NCBI GenBank assembly: GCA_036504515.1
Contig: DASXVA010000001.1
Coordinates: forward strand, 310,001 to 374,000
Source: AWTP1-18 sp036504515
GTDB lineage: Bacteria; Pseudomonadota; Gammaproteobacteria; Burkholderiales; Rhodocyclaceae
DNA length: 64,000 nucleotides
Direction of reading: 5' to 3'
Below the pieces are notes generated by a model. That model saw only the letters and a program-made list of their open reading frames with translations. It was not told the DNA's origin and ran no database searches. Both the position numbers and the translations under genes were made by a program. This document shows, in pieces, positions 1 through 8,214 of the stretch (position 1 is its first letter; each line of letters starts with the position of its first letter).

Positions 1-961
1 TAATTTCGAACTTATCCTTGTCGTGTGCTTTCAGAATACCTGCGAGCAAAAGTGAAACCGGGTGGTTAAAAAAATCGGAGGAGTAATAAGCCACTCGAAT
101 CTTTCCATTTTTTCGATCCTGAGATGCCAACCTTTTTTCTCGAAGTACTGAAAAGTACTCAGTCACATATATTTCTGCAGCACGCCTCTGAAGGGCAGGG
201 TTTTCAGTAATCACCAACGCTTGGAAAGGGGTAGCAACCTTATCGTCGGAATTAACGCCATTAATCAATGCATCGTGTACGGCCCCATACTTTTCCCAGG
301 AACAAATACTTAGCAGATCACTCGCAAGGTGACCGAGGACAAATGGTGTCTCTGGTGAAATTCTGAGGCATTTTTCATAACACTCGACTGCTGCTTGATA
401 CTGCTTATTCCCAGAAAGGGCAGATCCCAAGTTGTTCCAGGCCTTGGATGAATCTGGCAAAAACTCGACGGCTTTTCTGCAAGCTGGGATGGCAGATTGA
501 AATTTGCCCTGCGCGTTCAGAATGCCGCCAAGATTGATATAAACCGGCAGAAGTTCTGGTTGCAGCTCAAGTGCTTTTCTAAAAGCCTTTTCAGCGCCTT
601 GGAAATTATTTTGTTTTTCCAGGAGGAGTCCCCAATTCGAATGGGCAAGGGCATAACGGGGATTGAGTTTCAATGCCTGTTTCAGATGTAGCTCTGCCCC
701 AAGCACATCACCAAGTTCCAATAGTTGAAAACCTACGCTGTTCTGTGCATCCACAGAATCCTTTGTTAGGTTCCCCGCATAAGACAGAGCATCAATCGCT
801 TTATCTTTCTGTCCTAATCCTTTGTAAGCAAGCCCTAAGTTGTACCAAGCCTCCGGTAAGTTAGGAACTAATGCAATAGCAGCCTCACACCACGTTATTG
901 CTGCTTGAAACTCATTGCGGACATTCGCCGCATGCGCTGCACTAATGTATTGAGAAAGCAT
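1..961 (-). CDS. TPR / O-GlcNAc-transferase-like protein, N-terminal part (runs off left edge)
   Basis: The frame opens at an ATG (961-959) and stays open to base 1, giving about 320 residues. Residues about 1-220 are tetratricopeptide repeats with the usual spacing (AWYNLGLAYKGLG, AHSNWGLLLEKQ, VYINLGGILNAQGK, AWNNLGSALSGNKQY). The last visible stretch (IRVAYYSSDFFNHPVS) matches the start of the catalytic region of SPINDLY/OGT-like proteins (Glyco_transf_41). The likely role is peptide O-glycosylation or another TPR-glycosyltransferase activity in the cytoplasm; acceptor unknown. The gene is more AT-rich than the lactate genes next to it, which hints at a different origin. The C-terminus is outside the window, so catalytic completeness cannot be judged. 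Confidence 0.8.
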   Translation of the reverse strand, partial: MLSQYISAAHAANVRNEFQAAITWCEAAIALVPNLPEAWYNLGLAYKGLGQKDKAIDALSYAGNLTKDSVDAQNSVGFQLLELGDVLGAELHLKQALKLNPRYALAHSNWGLLLEKQNNFQGAEKAFRKALELQPELLPVYINLGGILNAQGKFQSAIPACRKAVEFLPDSSKAWNNLGSALSGNKQYQAAVECYEKCLRISPETPFVLGHLASDLLSICSWEKYGAVHDALINGVNSDDKVATPFQALVITENPALQRRAAEIYVTEYFSVLREKRLASQDRKNGKIRVAYYSSDFFNHPVSLLLAGILKAHDKDKFEI

Positions 962-1105
962 TATTTCTGTTTTGGTAAGTTAGTCTAGCCGTGCTTAGTA
1001 GGTATCCAATATGCGTTTCAAGGCAGCTTCTCCCATATTCCCCAGATCAATCGAACTTATCGATCGCTTCGCAATGAAACACAGCTATTCTCGGCACCAG
1101 CCCAC

Positions 1106-1133
1106 TAAAAAGAAATGGCCCCGTAGAGCCATT
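1106..1133 (-). terminator. Rho-independent terminator of the 1280-residue oxidoreductase gene
   Basis: Read on the minus strand, an 8-bp stem (AATGGCTC/GGGCCATT, one G-T pair) closes a TACG tetraloop and is followed by TTCTTTTT. It lies 24 bases past the stop codon at 1157. Confidence 0.75.
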
Positions 1134-1156
1134 CCTTACATTTATCACCTCATTGA

Positions 1157-4100
1157 TTACAACAATACTCTTTCGATGCCGCCGTTGTTGGCTGCCTGAA
1201 CGTATTTCTCCATCCAGTTTTCACCGAGGATGTGCTTGGCCATTTCCACCACGATGTAGTCGGCTTTCAAACCGCCGGCATCGTTTTCGAAACGGCTCAA
1301 GCCTTGCAGGCAGGAGGGGCAGGAGGTGAGGATTTTGACTTCACCTGCAAACTCGTCCTTGCGCAAACTGGCGGCGCCCTTTTCCAGTTCTTCCTGCTTG
1401 CGGAAGCGGACTTGGGTGGATACATCGGGGCGGGACACGGCCAGAGTGCCGGACTCGCCGCAGCAGCGATCGTTGAGTTCCACGCCGCCACCCAGCAGGG
1501 TATTGGCCACCTTGAGGGGGTTGTGCACCTTCATTGGGGTGTGGCAAGGGTCGTGGTACATGTAGCGGGTCCCTTGCACGCCTTCCATCTTCATACCCTT
1601 TTCCATCAGGTACTCGTGGATGTCCAGCAAGCGGCAGCCGGGGAAAATTTTCTCGAACTCGTACTTCTGCAACTGATCCATACAAGTGCCGCAGGAGACA
1701 ATGACGGTCTTGATGTCGAGATAGTTCAGCGTATTGGCGACCCGGTGGAACAGTACCCGGTTGTCGGTGGTGATCTTCTGCCCCTTGTCCTCTTCACCTG
1801 CCGCCGTCTGCGGGTAGCCGCAGCACAGGTAGCCCGGCGGCAGCACAGTCACCGCACCGGTTTCGTAGAGCATGGCCTGGGTGGCGAGGCCCACCTGAGA
1901 GAACAACCGTTCGGAACCGCAGCCGGGGAAATAGAACACGGCGTCGGATTCGTCCGTGGTCTTCTTCGGATCGCGGATGACGGGGATGACCTCGTCGTCC
2001 TCAATGTCCAGCATGCCGCGGGAGGTCCGGGTCGGCACGCCCCGGGGCAGGGGCTTGTTGATGAAGTGGATCACCTGGGTTTTCAGGGTGGGCTTGCCCA
2101 GGGTGGCGGCAGGCCGCGTGACGGATTCCTGGATCAGGCCCAGGGCCTTGGCCACGGTATGGGCAAAGCGTTGCAGGCGGAAACCGACAGCGGTAATGCC
2201 GATCCGCATGGCCTTGATGGTGGCCGGGTCCTTGATGGTGAGGAAGGCCATGGTCAGGGCCTTGGCCGGAATGAAGTTCTTCTTGCCCTGTTCCCGCAGG
2301 AAGTTGCGCATGGCCACGGAGACATCGCCGAAATCGATGTCCACCGGGCAGGGCTTCAGGCAACGGTGGCAGATGGTGCAGTGGTCCGCCACATCGTTGA
2401 ACTCGTCGAAGTGTTGCAGGCTGATGCCGCGCCGGGTTTGCTCTTCGTAGAGGAAGGCTTCCACCAGCAGGCCGGTGCCGAGAATCTTGTTGCGGGGCGA
2501 GTAAAGCAGGTTGGCCCGTGGCACATGGGTGGAGCAGACGGGCTTGCACTTGCCGCAACGCAGACAGTTCTTGATGGAGTCGGAAATCTTGCCGATCTCC
2601 GATTGCTCCATGATCAGGGACTCAACCCCGAGCAGGGCGAAGGACGGCGTGTAGGCATTGGCCAGATCACCGCCGGGCATGAGCTTGCCCTTGTTGAAGT
2701 GGCCGTTGGGATCGACGCGATTCTTGTACTCGCGGAAGGGACGGATTTCTTCGTCGGTGAGGAATTCCAGCTTGGTGATACCGATACCGTGCTCGCCGGA
2801 AATGACGCCGTCCAGACCCTTGGCAATACCCATGATGCGTTCCACCGCCTTGTAGGCGGTTTGCAGCATCTGGTAGTGATCGGAGTTCACCGGGATGTTG
2901 GTGTGCACATTGCCGTCGCCGGCGTGCATGTGCAAGGCAACGAAAACGCGACCGCGCAGCACGTCCTTGTGCAGGGCGTCGATCTTTTCAATCACCGGGG
3001 CGTAGACAACGCCGTCGAAAATCTTGGCGAGGCGGGAACGCAGTTCGGTCTTCCAGGACACCCGAACGGAATAGTCCTGCAGGCGATGGAAGAGGATGGG
3101 ATTGCTGGCCTTGTTGGTCAACTCACCAGCCACGACGCCATAGGAAGCGAAGCGGGATTCGGCTTCGGCCAGGGGCAGATCGAGGTTTTCCAGCAGCCAT
3201 TCCCAACGCAGGCGCACGGCTTCCAGATAGTCCAGAGCGGACTGGCGGCGGTCGCCGAGCAGTACGTCCTTATCCAGGGATGCGTCGCCGCTGCGCAGGG
3301 GCAGGTCGCCTTCCAGCAGTTCCTTGAGACGGTCGCAGAGTTCCAGCTTGTTCTGGATCGACAGTTCAATGTTGATACGTTCGATGCCGTCGCAATAGTC
3401 GCCCATGCGCGGCAGGGGAATCACCACGTCCTCGTTCACCTTGAAGGCATTGGTGTGGCGAGAGATGGCAGCGGTGCGGGAACGGTCCAGCCAGAATTTC
3501 TTGCGGGTATCCGGGCTGACGGCGATGAAACCTTCGCCGCCCCGGGCATTGGCCATGCGCACCACTTCGGAAGTGGCGGCCATCACCGCATCTTCGTCCT
3601 CGCCGACGATGTCGCCGATCAACACCATCTTGGGCCGACCATGGCGCTTGGCCTTGGTGGCGTAACCCACGGCTCGCACGTAGCGTTCGTCCAGATGTTC
3701 CAGGCCGGCCAGGATGGCGCCGCCGGGACGGGTCTTGAGGTAGTCGGTAATTTCAACAATGGCCGGCACGGACTCCCGCACCTGACCGAAGAATTCGAGG
3801 CAGACCGTGCGCGCCACCGGCGGCATCTTGTGCAGGATCCAGACGGCGGAAGTGATGATGCCGTCGCAGCCTTCCTTTTGTACGCCGGGAACGCCGCCGA
3901 GGAATTTGTCGGTCACGTCCTTGCCCAGGCCCACCTTGCGGAACAGGCGGCCCGGCAGGCTCAGGGTTTCTTCCTTGAGCAAGGTCTTGCCATCGGCGTC
4001 GGTGTGGCGCAGACGGAAGGTGACGGTTTCCTGATCGTGGATCTTGCCCAGGTTGTGGTCGATACGTTCCACGTCCAGCCAGTTGCCGTCCGGGGTCACC

Positions 4101-4999
4101 ATGCGCCAGGAGGCGAGGTTGTCCAGGGCAGTGCCCCACAGCACGGCCTTCTTGCCGCCGGCATTCATGGCGATGTTGCCGCCGACGCAGGAAGCTTCCG
4201 CCGAAGTGGGGTCGCAGGCGAAGACCAGACCGGTTTCTTCGGCCCGGTCCATGACGCGCTTGGTCACCACACCGGCGCCGGTGCGCACAGTGGCGTAGGG
4301 CTTGTCTAAGCCGGGCAGGACCTTTTGTTCAACGGTGCCCAGGTCGATCAGCTTTTCGGTGTTGATCACCACCGAGCTGGCGGTGAGAGGCACCGCGCCG
4401 CCGGTATAGCCGGTGCCGCCGCCCCGGGGAATGATGGTCAATCCCAGTTCGATACAGCCTCGCACCAGGGGAGCGATCTCTTCTTCGGTATCGGGACAGA
4501 GAACGACGAAGGGATATTCGACGCGCCAGTCAGTGGCGTCGGTGACGTGGGAAACCCGGGACAAACCATCGAAACAGATATTGTCCTTGCGGGTGTGCTT
4601 GGCCAGTACCCGCAACACCTTTTTGCGCAGGGACAGGGTGTCGATGAAATGTTGCTCGAAGCGTTCCACTGCCTTGTTGGCTGCCGCCAACAGCAGGGCC
4701 ACGGCTTCGTTGCCAGCGCGGCGCTTTTCGATTTCGGCCAGTCGGTGGCGCAGGGCATCCACCAGGGCATCGCGTCGGGTCGGATTGGCCAGCAGATCGT
4801 CTTCCAGATAGGGATTGCGTTGTACAACCCAGATATCGCCCAACACTTCGTACAGCATCCGGGCTGAACGCCCCGTGACCCGTTGTCCGCGCAACTCGGC
4901 CAGGGCATCCCAGGCGGGTTTGCCGAGCAGACGGATAACGATCTCCCGATCGGAGAAGGAAGTGTAGTTGTAGGGAATTTCGCGCAGGCGGGCGGTCAT
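1157..4999 (-). CDS. Large FAD-binding and Fe-S oxidoreductase (DUF3683 / FAD_binding_4 / CCG), D-lactate-dehydrogenase-like
   Basis: 1280 residues from the ATG at 4999 (MTARLREIPYNYTSF). An upstream in-frame ATG at 5029 would add ten residues, but neither start has a strong ribosome site. Order of parts: an N-terminal DUF3683-like region (about 1-140), a PCMH-type FAD domain (PRGGGTGYTGGAVPL, about 190-400), an FAD-oxidase C-terminal region ending near DGNVHTNIPV and GEHGIGI (about 450-770), two 4Fe-4S motifs (CLRCGKCKPVC from residue 812; CTICHRCLKPC), then two CCG modules (FPGCGSERLF, YLCCGYPQ, YHDPCHTP, DRCCGESG) as in GlpC/LutA. It probably oxidises a 2-hydroxyacid such as D-lactate or glycolate and passes electrons to quinone. 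A copy of the lut operator core lies 120 bases upstream (5119-5129), suggesting co-regulation. The exact substrate is not shown by sequence. Confidence 0.85.
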   Translation of the reverse strand: MTARLREIPYNYTSFSDREIVIRLLGKPAWDALAELRGQRVTGRSARMLYEVLGDIWVVQRNPYLEDDLLANPTRRDALVDALRHRLAEIEKRRAGNEAVALLLAAANKAVERFEQHFIDTLSLRKKVLRVLAKHTRKDNICFDGLSRVSHVTDATDWRVEYPFVVLCPDTEEEIAPLVRGCIELGLTIIPRGGGTGYTGGAVPLTASSVVINTEKLIDLGTVEQKVLPGLDKPYATVRTGAGVVTKRVMDRAEETGLVFACDPTSAEASCVGGNIAMNAGGKKAVLWGTALDNLASWRMVTPDGNWLDVERIDHNLGKIHDQETVTFRLRHTDADGKTLLKEETLSLPGRLFRKVGLGKDVTDKFLGGVPGVQKEGCDGIITSAVWILHKMPPVARTVCLEFFGQVRESVPAIVEITDYLKTRPGGAILAGLEHLDERYVRAVGYATKAKRHGRPKMVLIGDIVGEDEDAVMAATSEVVRMANARGGEGFIAVSPDTRKKFWLDRSRTAAISRHTNAFKVNEDVVIPLPRMGDYCDGIERINIELSIQNKLELCDRLKELLEGDLPLRSGDASLDKDVLLGDRRQSALDYLEAVRLRWEWLLENLDLPLAEAESRFASYGVVAGELTNKASNPILFHRLQDYSVRVSWKTELRSRLAKIFDGVVYAPVIEKIDALHKDVLRGRVFVALHMHAGDGNVHTNIPVNSDHYQMLQTAYKAVERIMGIAKGLDGVISGEHGIGITKLEFLTDEEIRPFREYKNRVDPNGHFNKGKLMPGGDLANAYTPSFALLGVESLIMEQSEIGKISDSIKNCLRCGKCKPVCSTHVPRANLLYSPRNKILGTGLLVEAFLYEEQTRRGISLQHFDEFNDVADHCTICHRCLKPCPVDIDFGDVSVAMRNFLREQGKKNFIPAKALTMAFLTIKDPATIKAMRIGITAVGFRLQRFAHTVAKALGLIQESVTRPAATLGKPTLKTQVIHFINKPLPRGVPTRTSRGMLDIEDDEVIPVIRDPKKTTDESDAVFYFPGCGSERLFSQVGLATQAMLYETGAVTVLPPGYLCCGYPQTAAGEEDKGQKITTDNRVLFHRVANTLNYLDIKTVIVSCGTCMDQLQKYEFEKIFPGCRLLDIHEYLMEKGMKMEGVQGTRYMYHDPCHTPMKVHNPLKVANTLLGGGVELNDRCCGESGTLAVSRPDVSTQVRFRKQEELEKGAASLRKDEFAGEVKILTSCPSCLQGLSRFENDAGGLKADYIVVEMAKHILGENWMEKYVQAANNGGIERVLL

Positions 5000-5118
5000 G
5001 ATGGGAAGCCGTAAAGCAAAGAACACCATTGTAAAAGATCAGCCCAGACTCCGCCGAAGAGAAAGGCCCTGTTCAGGGCAGGACTTTGCCGCTCTTTCGA
5101 ACTTATTTCGGGCTTGCG

Positions 5119-5129
5119 GGTCAGACCCA
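5119..5129. promoter_or_regulatory. Candidate FadR/LldR-type operator
   Basis: GGGTCAGACCC is palindromic and shares the nine-base core GGTCAGACC with the lutA-upstream operator at 6666-6676. A second inverted repeat, TGCCTG-TTA-CAGGCA, follows at 5140-5154. Both lie in the divergent gap between the large oxidoreductase (minus) and the hemolysin-III-like gene (plus). Confidence 0.5.
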
Positions 5130-5207
5130 GTTCAAGCCTGCCTGTTACAGGCAAACCTGCGGAGGCCACCACGCTGGCCGCCTCCCGCCTTGGGAGACCA
5201 TGCACCC

Positions 5208-5846
5208 ATGAACAACCGCCCCCAATCCTTTTTTGAAGAAGTCGCCAATAGCGTCAGCCATGGCCTGGGCCTGCTGGCAGCTATGGCAGCGGCCCCGGTT
5301 GCCATCGTCTTTGCTGTGCAACGGGGCAATACCTCCGGCATTGTCGGTGCCAGTGTCTTTGTCGGCGCCATGATCCTGCTCTACCTGACCTCCTGCCTGT
5401 ACCACGCCCTGCCCGCGGGTTGGGCCAAACGACTGTGGGGCAAACTGGACCACAGCGCCATTTACCTGTTCATCGCCGGCAGCTATACCCCTTTCGCCCT
5501 GGGGGTACTTCACGGCGCCTGGGGCTGGACTTTGTTCGGTCTGGTCTGGGCCATGGCGGTAACGGGGGTATTGCTCAAGGCCTTCGACCGTCTCAGTCAT
5601 CCTCTGCTGTCCACCGGCCTTTATTTGCTGATGGGCTGGCTGGTGCTGATTGCCGCCGTGCCCCTGCTGGAAAAGGTGTCCGGTGCCGGCATCGGCTGGC
5701 TGGTGGCCGGGGGGCTGGCCTACACCGTCGGCGTGGTGTTCTTCCTGACCGATGCCCGGCTGCGCTTCGGCCACTTCATCTGGCACCTGTTCGTCATGGC
5801 TGGCAGCACCTGCCACTTTTTTGCCGTGCTTTGGTATTCCGCCTGA
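5208..5846 (+). CDS. Hemolysin III / PAQR-family (TrhA-like) integral membrane protein
   Basis: 212 residues from ATG 5208; the frame extends back to 4998, but that N-terminus is basic and non-hydrophobic and would overlap the divergent gene, so the internal start preceded by GGGAG is preferred. The protein is almost entirely membrane segments (about seven), with the family signatures EEVANSVSHGLG near the start, SCLYHAL and KLDHSAIYLFIAGSYTPF in the middle, and a C-terminal HLFVMAGSTCHFFAV. Conserved His and Asp residues of the PAQR metal site are present. Bacterial members have been linked to membrane-energetics homeostasis; a haemolytic role is doubtful. It ends convergent with the FadR-type regulator. 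Confidence 0.88.
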   Translation: MNNRPQSFFEEVANSVSHGLGLLAAMAAAPVAIVFAVQRGNTSGIVGASVFVGAMILLYLTSCLYHALPAGWAKRLWGKLDHSAIYLFIAGSYTPFALGVLHGAWGWTLFGLVWAMAVTGVLLKAFDRLSHPLLSTGLYLLMGWLVLIAAVPLLEKVSGAGIGWLVAGGLAYTVGVVFFLTDARLRFGHFIWHLFVMAGSTCHFFAVLWYSA

Positions 5847-5891
5847 GACCTGAGTAACGGTCGCAAACGTTACTACCCTGGCCGGTTCCTA

Positions 5892-6611
5892 TCAGGCCTG
5901 GTTGATTTCCCGCTGGCGCAGCTCGCCCCAGGTGAATTCGATGTGGCGGCGCATGGCCAGCCGCGCCTCTTCCGGCTTGCGGGTCTTGATTGCCTGCCAG
6001 ATGGCCAGATGCTGTTCCATCAGGCTGACGGCCATGCTGCCTTCCAGGTCGTGCATCCGGTGCAGATTGAGGGCGATGTGTTCCCGCAACATGCGGATGA
6101 TGCCGGCGTGCAGATAGCGAAACATGCTGTTGTGGGAAGCCTCGGCAATGGCCTCGTGGAAGTCGGCATCGGCCCGGGCTTCCTCCTTGCGGTCCCCGGC
6201 CTTGTAGGCCTTGGTCAGGCGCTTGACCACATCCCCGATATTTTTCAGATCCACCCGGGTCGCCCGCAGGGCGGCAAAGTGGGCGGTCGCACATTCCAGT
6301 TCCAGACGAAACTCCAGGGTGTCCCAGCGCAACTCCGGGTGATCCGCCACCAACTGCCGCCAGGGTGAAGCCAAGCCCGCTTGCAGCCGGTCGGTGACAT
6401 ACACGCCGCTGCCATGACGACTGGCCAACATGTCCCGCGCGGCCAGGCGAGAAATGGCCTCCCGGACGGTGGCCCGGGACACATTCATGTCTTCGGCCAG
6501 GGTCCGTTCCGCCGGAATTCGGGTGCCCGGGGGCCAACTTCCGTCCAGTAAACGGGTTTCCAGGCGTTTTTGCACCGCATCAACAATGCTGTGATTTCGG
6601 CGAATTGTCAT
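5892..6611 (-). CDS. lldR: FadR/LldR-type GntR-family transcriptional regulator of the lactate genes
   Basis: 239 residues. An N-terminal winged helix-turn-helix (IPAERTLAEDMNVSRATVREA, about residues 33-53; wing with HGSGVYV) is followed by an all-helical FCD effector domain (about 90-230) with metal-ligand-like D/H positions (ADFHEAIAEASHN). It is divergent from lutA, and the TGGTC-A-GACCA palindrome typical of FadR-subfamily operators lies in the shared gap. By family precedent (LldR, LutR, PdhR) it most likely represses lactate oxidation genes in the absence of lactate or pyruvate; ligand inferred from neighbours only. Confidence 0.85.
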   Translation of the reverse strand: MTIRRNHSIVDAVQKRLETRLLDGSWPPGTRIPAERTLAEDMNVSRATVREAISRLAARDMLASRHGSGVYVTDRLQAGLASPWRQLVADHPELRWDTLEFRLELECATAHFAALRATRVDLKNIGDVVKRLTKAYKAGDRKEEARADADFHEAIAEASHNSMFRYLHAGIIRMLREHIALNLHRMHDLEGSMAVSLMEQHLAIWQAIKTRKPEEARLAMRRHIEFTWGELRQREINQA

Positions 6612-6665
6612 GGTCGTGTCTCGTAAACCCTTGCGGCAAGGATGATTCAGATCGAAATAAATAAT

Positions 6666-6676
6666 TGGTCAGACCA
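6666..6676. promoter_or_regulatory. FadR/LldR-type operator in the lutA promoter region
   Basis: TGGTCAGACCA is an 11-bp palindrome (arms TGGTC/GACCA, centre A), fitting the TGGT-N3-ACCA pattern of FadR-subfamily sites. It lies 55 bases from the regulator start and 94 bases before lutA. A direct repeat TTCAGATCGA also occurs at 6646-6655 and 6731-6740. Confidence 0.7.
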
Positions 6677-6769
6677 GTTTGAGGGGCAGTCTAGATATCT
6701 CCATGATTCGCGTCAATTTCCGCCGCTCTTTTCAGATCGAGACGGAAATCAACAAACGGAGACAGCACC

Positions 6770-7540
6770 ATGGAAAACCGCCCCTATCCGGCGGCGCCGA
6801 AACAGGTCTATCTGTTCGGCACCTGCCTGATCGACCTTTTCGTGCCCCAAGCCGGCATGGATGCCCTGCGCTTGCTGGAGCAGGTCGGCGTGGCTGTGGA
6901 CTTCCCCATGGGTCAAAGCTGCTGCGGCCAACCGGCCTACACCAGCGGTAACGAAGAATCCGCCCGCGCCGTGGCTGCTGCCCAGATGGCCCTGTTCAAG
7001 GAAGACTGGCCCATCGTGGTGCCTTCCGGTTCCTGTGCCGGCATGATGCGCCACCACTGGCCCCACCTGTTTGCCAAAGACCCGGTGCTCGGCCCCCGCG
7101 CCCAAGCCTTGGCCGAAAACACCTTCGAACTGACCGAATTCCTGGTGGAAGTGCTGCGGGTGGATTTCTCCCGCTTCCAGGCGCCTCCCATCAAAGTGGC
7201 CCTGCACACTTCCTGTTCCGCCCGCCGCGAAATGGGCACCCGCAGCCACGGTCTGGCCCTGCTTCAGGCCCTGCCCGGCGTTGAAATCGTGGAGCAGGCC
7301 AACGAGTCCGAATGCTGCGGCTTCGGCGGCGTGTTCTCCCTCAAGCATCCCGATATTTCCGGCGCCATGGTGGCGGACAAGACCGCAGCCATTGGCGGCA
7401 CAGGTTGCGATCAACTGGTTTCTGCCGACTGCGGTTGCCTGCTCAACATCGGCCACGCTGCCGAGCATCAGGGCAAACCGATCAAGACCGAGCATCTGGC
7501 CAGCTTTGTGGCCCGTCGCGTTTGTGGAGAACAGGCATGA
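6770..7540 (+). CDS. lutA: LutA/LldE, CCG-domain Fe-S subunit of L-lactate oxidation
   Basis: 256 residues, ATG preceded by ACGGAGACAGCACC. It holds two CCG (cysteine-rich) modules: FGTCLIDLFVPQAG with SCCGQPAYTSGN near residues 15-60, and HTSCSARREMG with ECCGFGGVFSL near 145-190. This is the YkgE/LutA family, which works with LutB and LutC in oxidising L-lactate to pyruvate at the cytoplasmic face of the membrane. Its TGA overlaps the lutC ATG (ATGA), indicating translational coupling. Confidence 0.93.
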   Translation: MENRPYPAAPKQVYLFGTCLIDLFVPQAGMDALRLLEQVGVAVDFPMGQSCCGQPAYTSGNEESARAVAAAQMALFKEDWPIVVPSGSCAGMMRHHWPHLFAKDPVLGPRAQALAENTFELTEFLVEVLRVDFSRFQAPPIKVALHTSCSARREMGTRSHGLALLQALPGVEIVEQANESECCGFGGVFSLKHPDISGAMVADKTAAIGGTGCDQLVSADCGCLLNIGHAAEHQGKPIKTEHLASFVARRVCGEQA

Positions 7541-8214
7541 GCGCCCGCCACAGCATCCTCAAGAAACTCCGCGGCGCCCTGCCTGAAGCCGCCGACACCC
7601 AGCCAGCTCCGGCAGTCAGCCAGTATTACGCCAAGACCCTGACGCCCCTTTCCCGCCAGGAACGGGTCGATCAATTGCGCGCATTGCTGGAGACCTCCCA
7701 CGCCGATGTGATCGTCGCCACCAGCGAAACCTGGCCCGAAGTGCTGGTCCAGCGTCTGCTGACCCTGGGCGTACAGCGTCTGGCCTTCACCGAGGAAGGG
7801 GAGGAATCTCTCCAACTGGCCGCTGCCGTGAAGGGACAACTGAATCTGGTGCCCTTCGACAAACCCATCGAAGACTGGAAGCAGGAACTGTTCGACGCCG
7901 TGGACGCCGGCTTCACCGTGGCCAACTCTGCCATTGCTGCCACTGGCACTCTGGTTTTCAAATCCTCGCCACAACTGCCCCGCAGCCTGTCCCTGGTACC
8001 GCCGCTGCATGTGGCCCTGGTACGAGCTGAAACCATCCACGCCCATCTGTTCGCTGCGGCTCTGGATGAAAATTGGACCGCCGCCATGCCCACCAATCTA
8101 GTCATGGTGTCCGGCCCGTCCAAGACTTCCGACATCCAACAGACCCTGGCCTACGGTGCCCACGGCCCGAAACAGATGCTGGTGGTGATCGTGCAGGACG
8201 GAGCTACAGCATGA
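7537..8214 (+). CDS. lutC: LutC/LldG, DUF162 subunit of L-lactate oxidation
   Basis: 225 residues from the ATG overlapping the lutA stop; a longer in-frame extension back to 7312 lies inside lutA and is rejected. The protein belongs to the LutC/YkgG (DUF162, LUD) family, with the typical stretches DVIVATSETWPEVL, NSAIAATGTLV and the C-terminal GPSKTSDIQQTLAYGAHGPK. It forms the L-lactate oxidation system with LutA and LutB. It ends in an ATGA overlap with lutB. Confidence 0.93.
   Translation: MSARHSILKKLRGALPEAADTQPAPAVSQYYAKTLTPLSRQERVDQLRALLETSHADVIVATSETWPEVLVQRLLTLGVQRLAFTEEGEESLQLAAAVKGQLNLVPFDKPIEDWKQELFDAVDAGFTVANSAIAATGTLVFKSSPQLPRSLSLVPPLHVALVRAETIHAHLFAAALDENWTAAMPTNLVMVSGPSKTSDIQQTLAYGAHGPKQMLVVIVQDGATA

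Noticed and set aside
1232..4309. 1025-codon open frame on the plus strand
   Set aside because: It lies wholly antisense to the well-supported FAD/Fe-S oxidoreductase and has low-complexity composition with no family motifs; a by-product of GC-rich codon bias.
4998..5207. Extended start of the hemolysin-III-like protein
   Set aside because: The extra 70 residues are basic and unlike the family, overlap the divergent gene start, and contain the candidate operator.
5853..5874. AGTAACG/CGTTACT hairpin as a terminator
   Set aside because: Long loop, no U-run; at most a weak transcript end between the two convergent genes.
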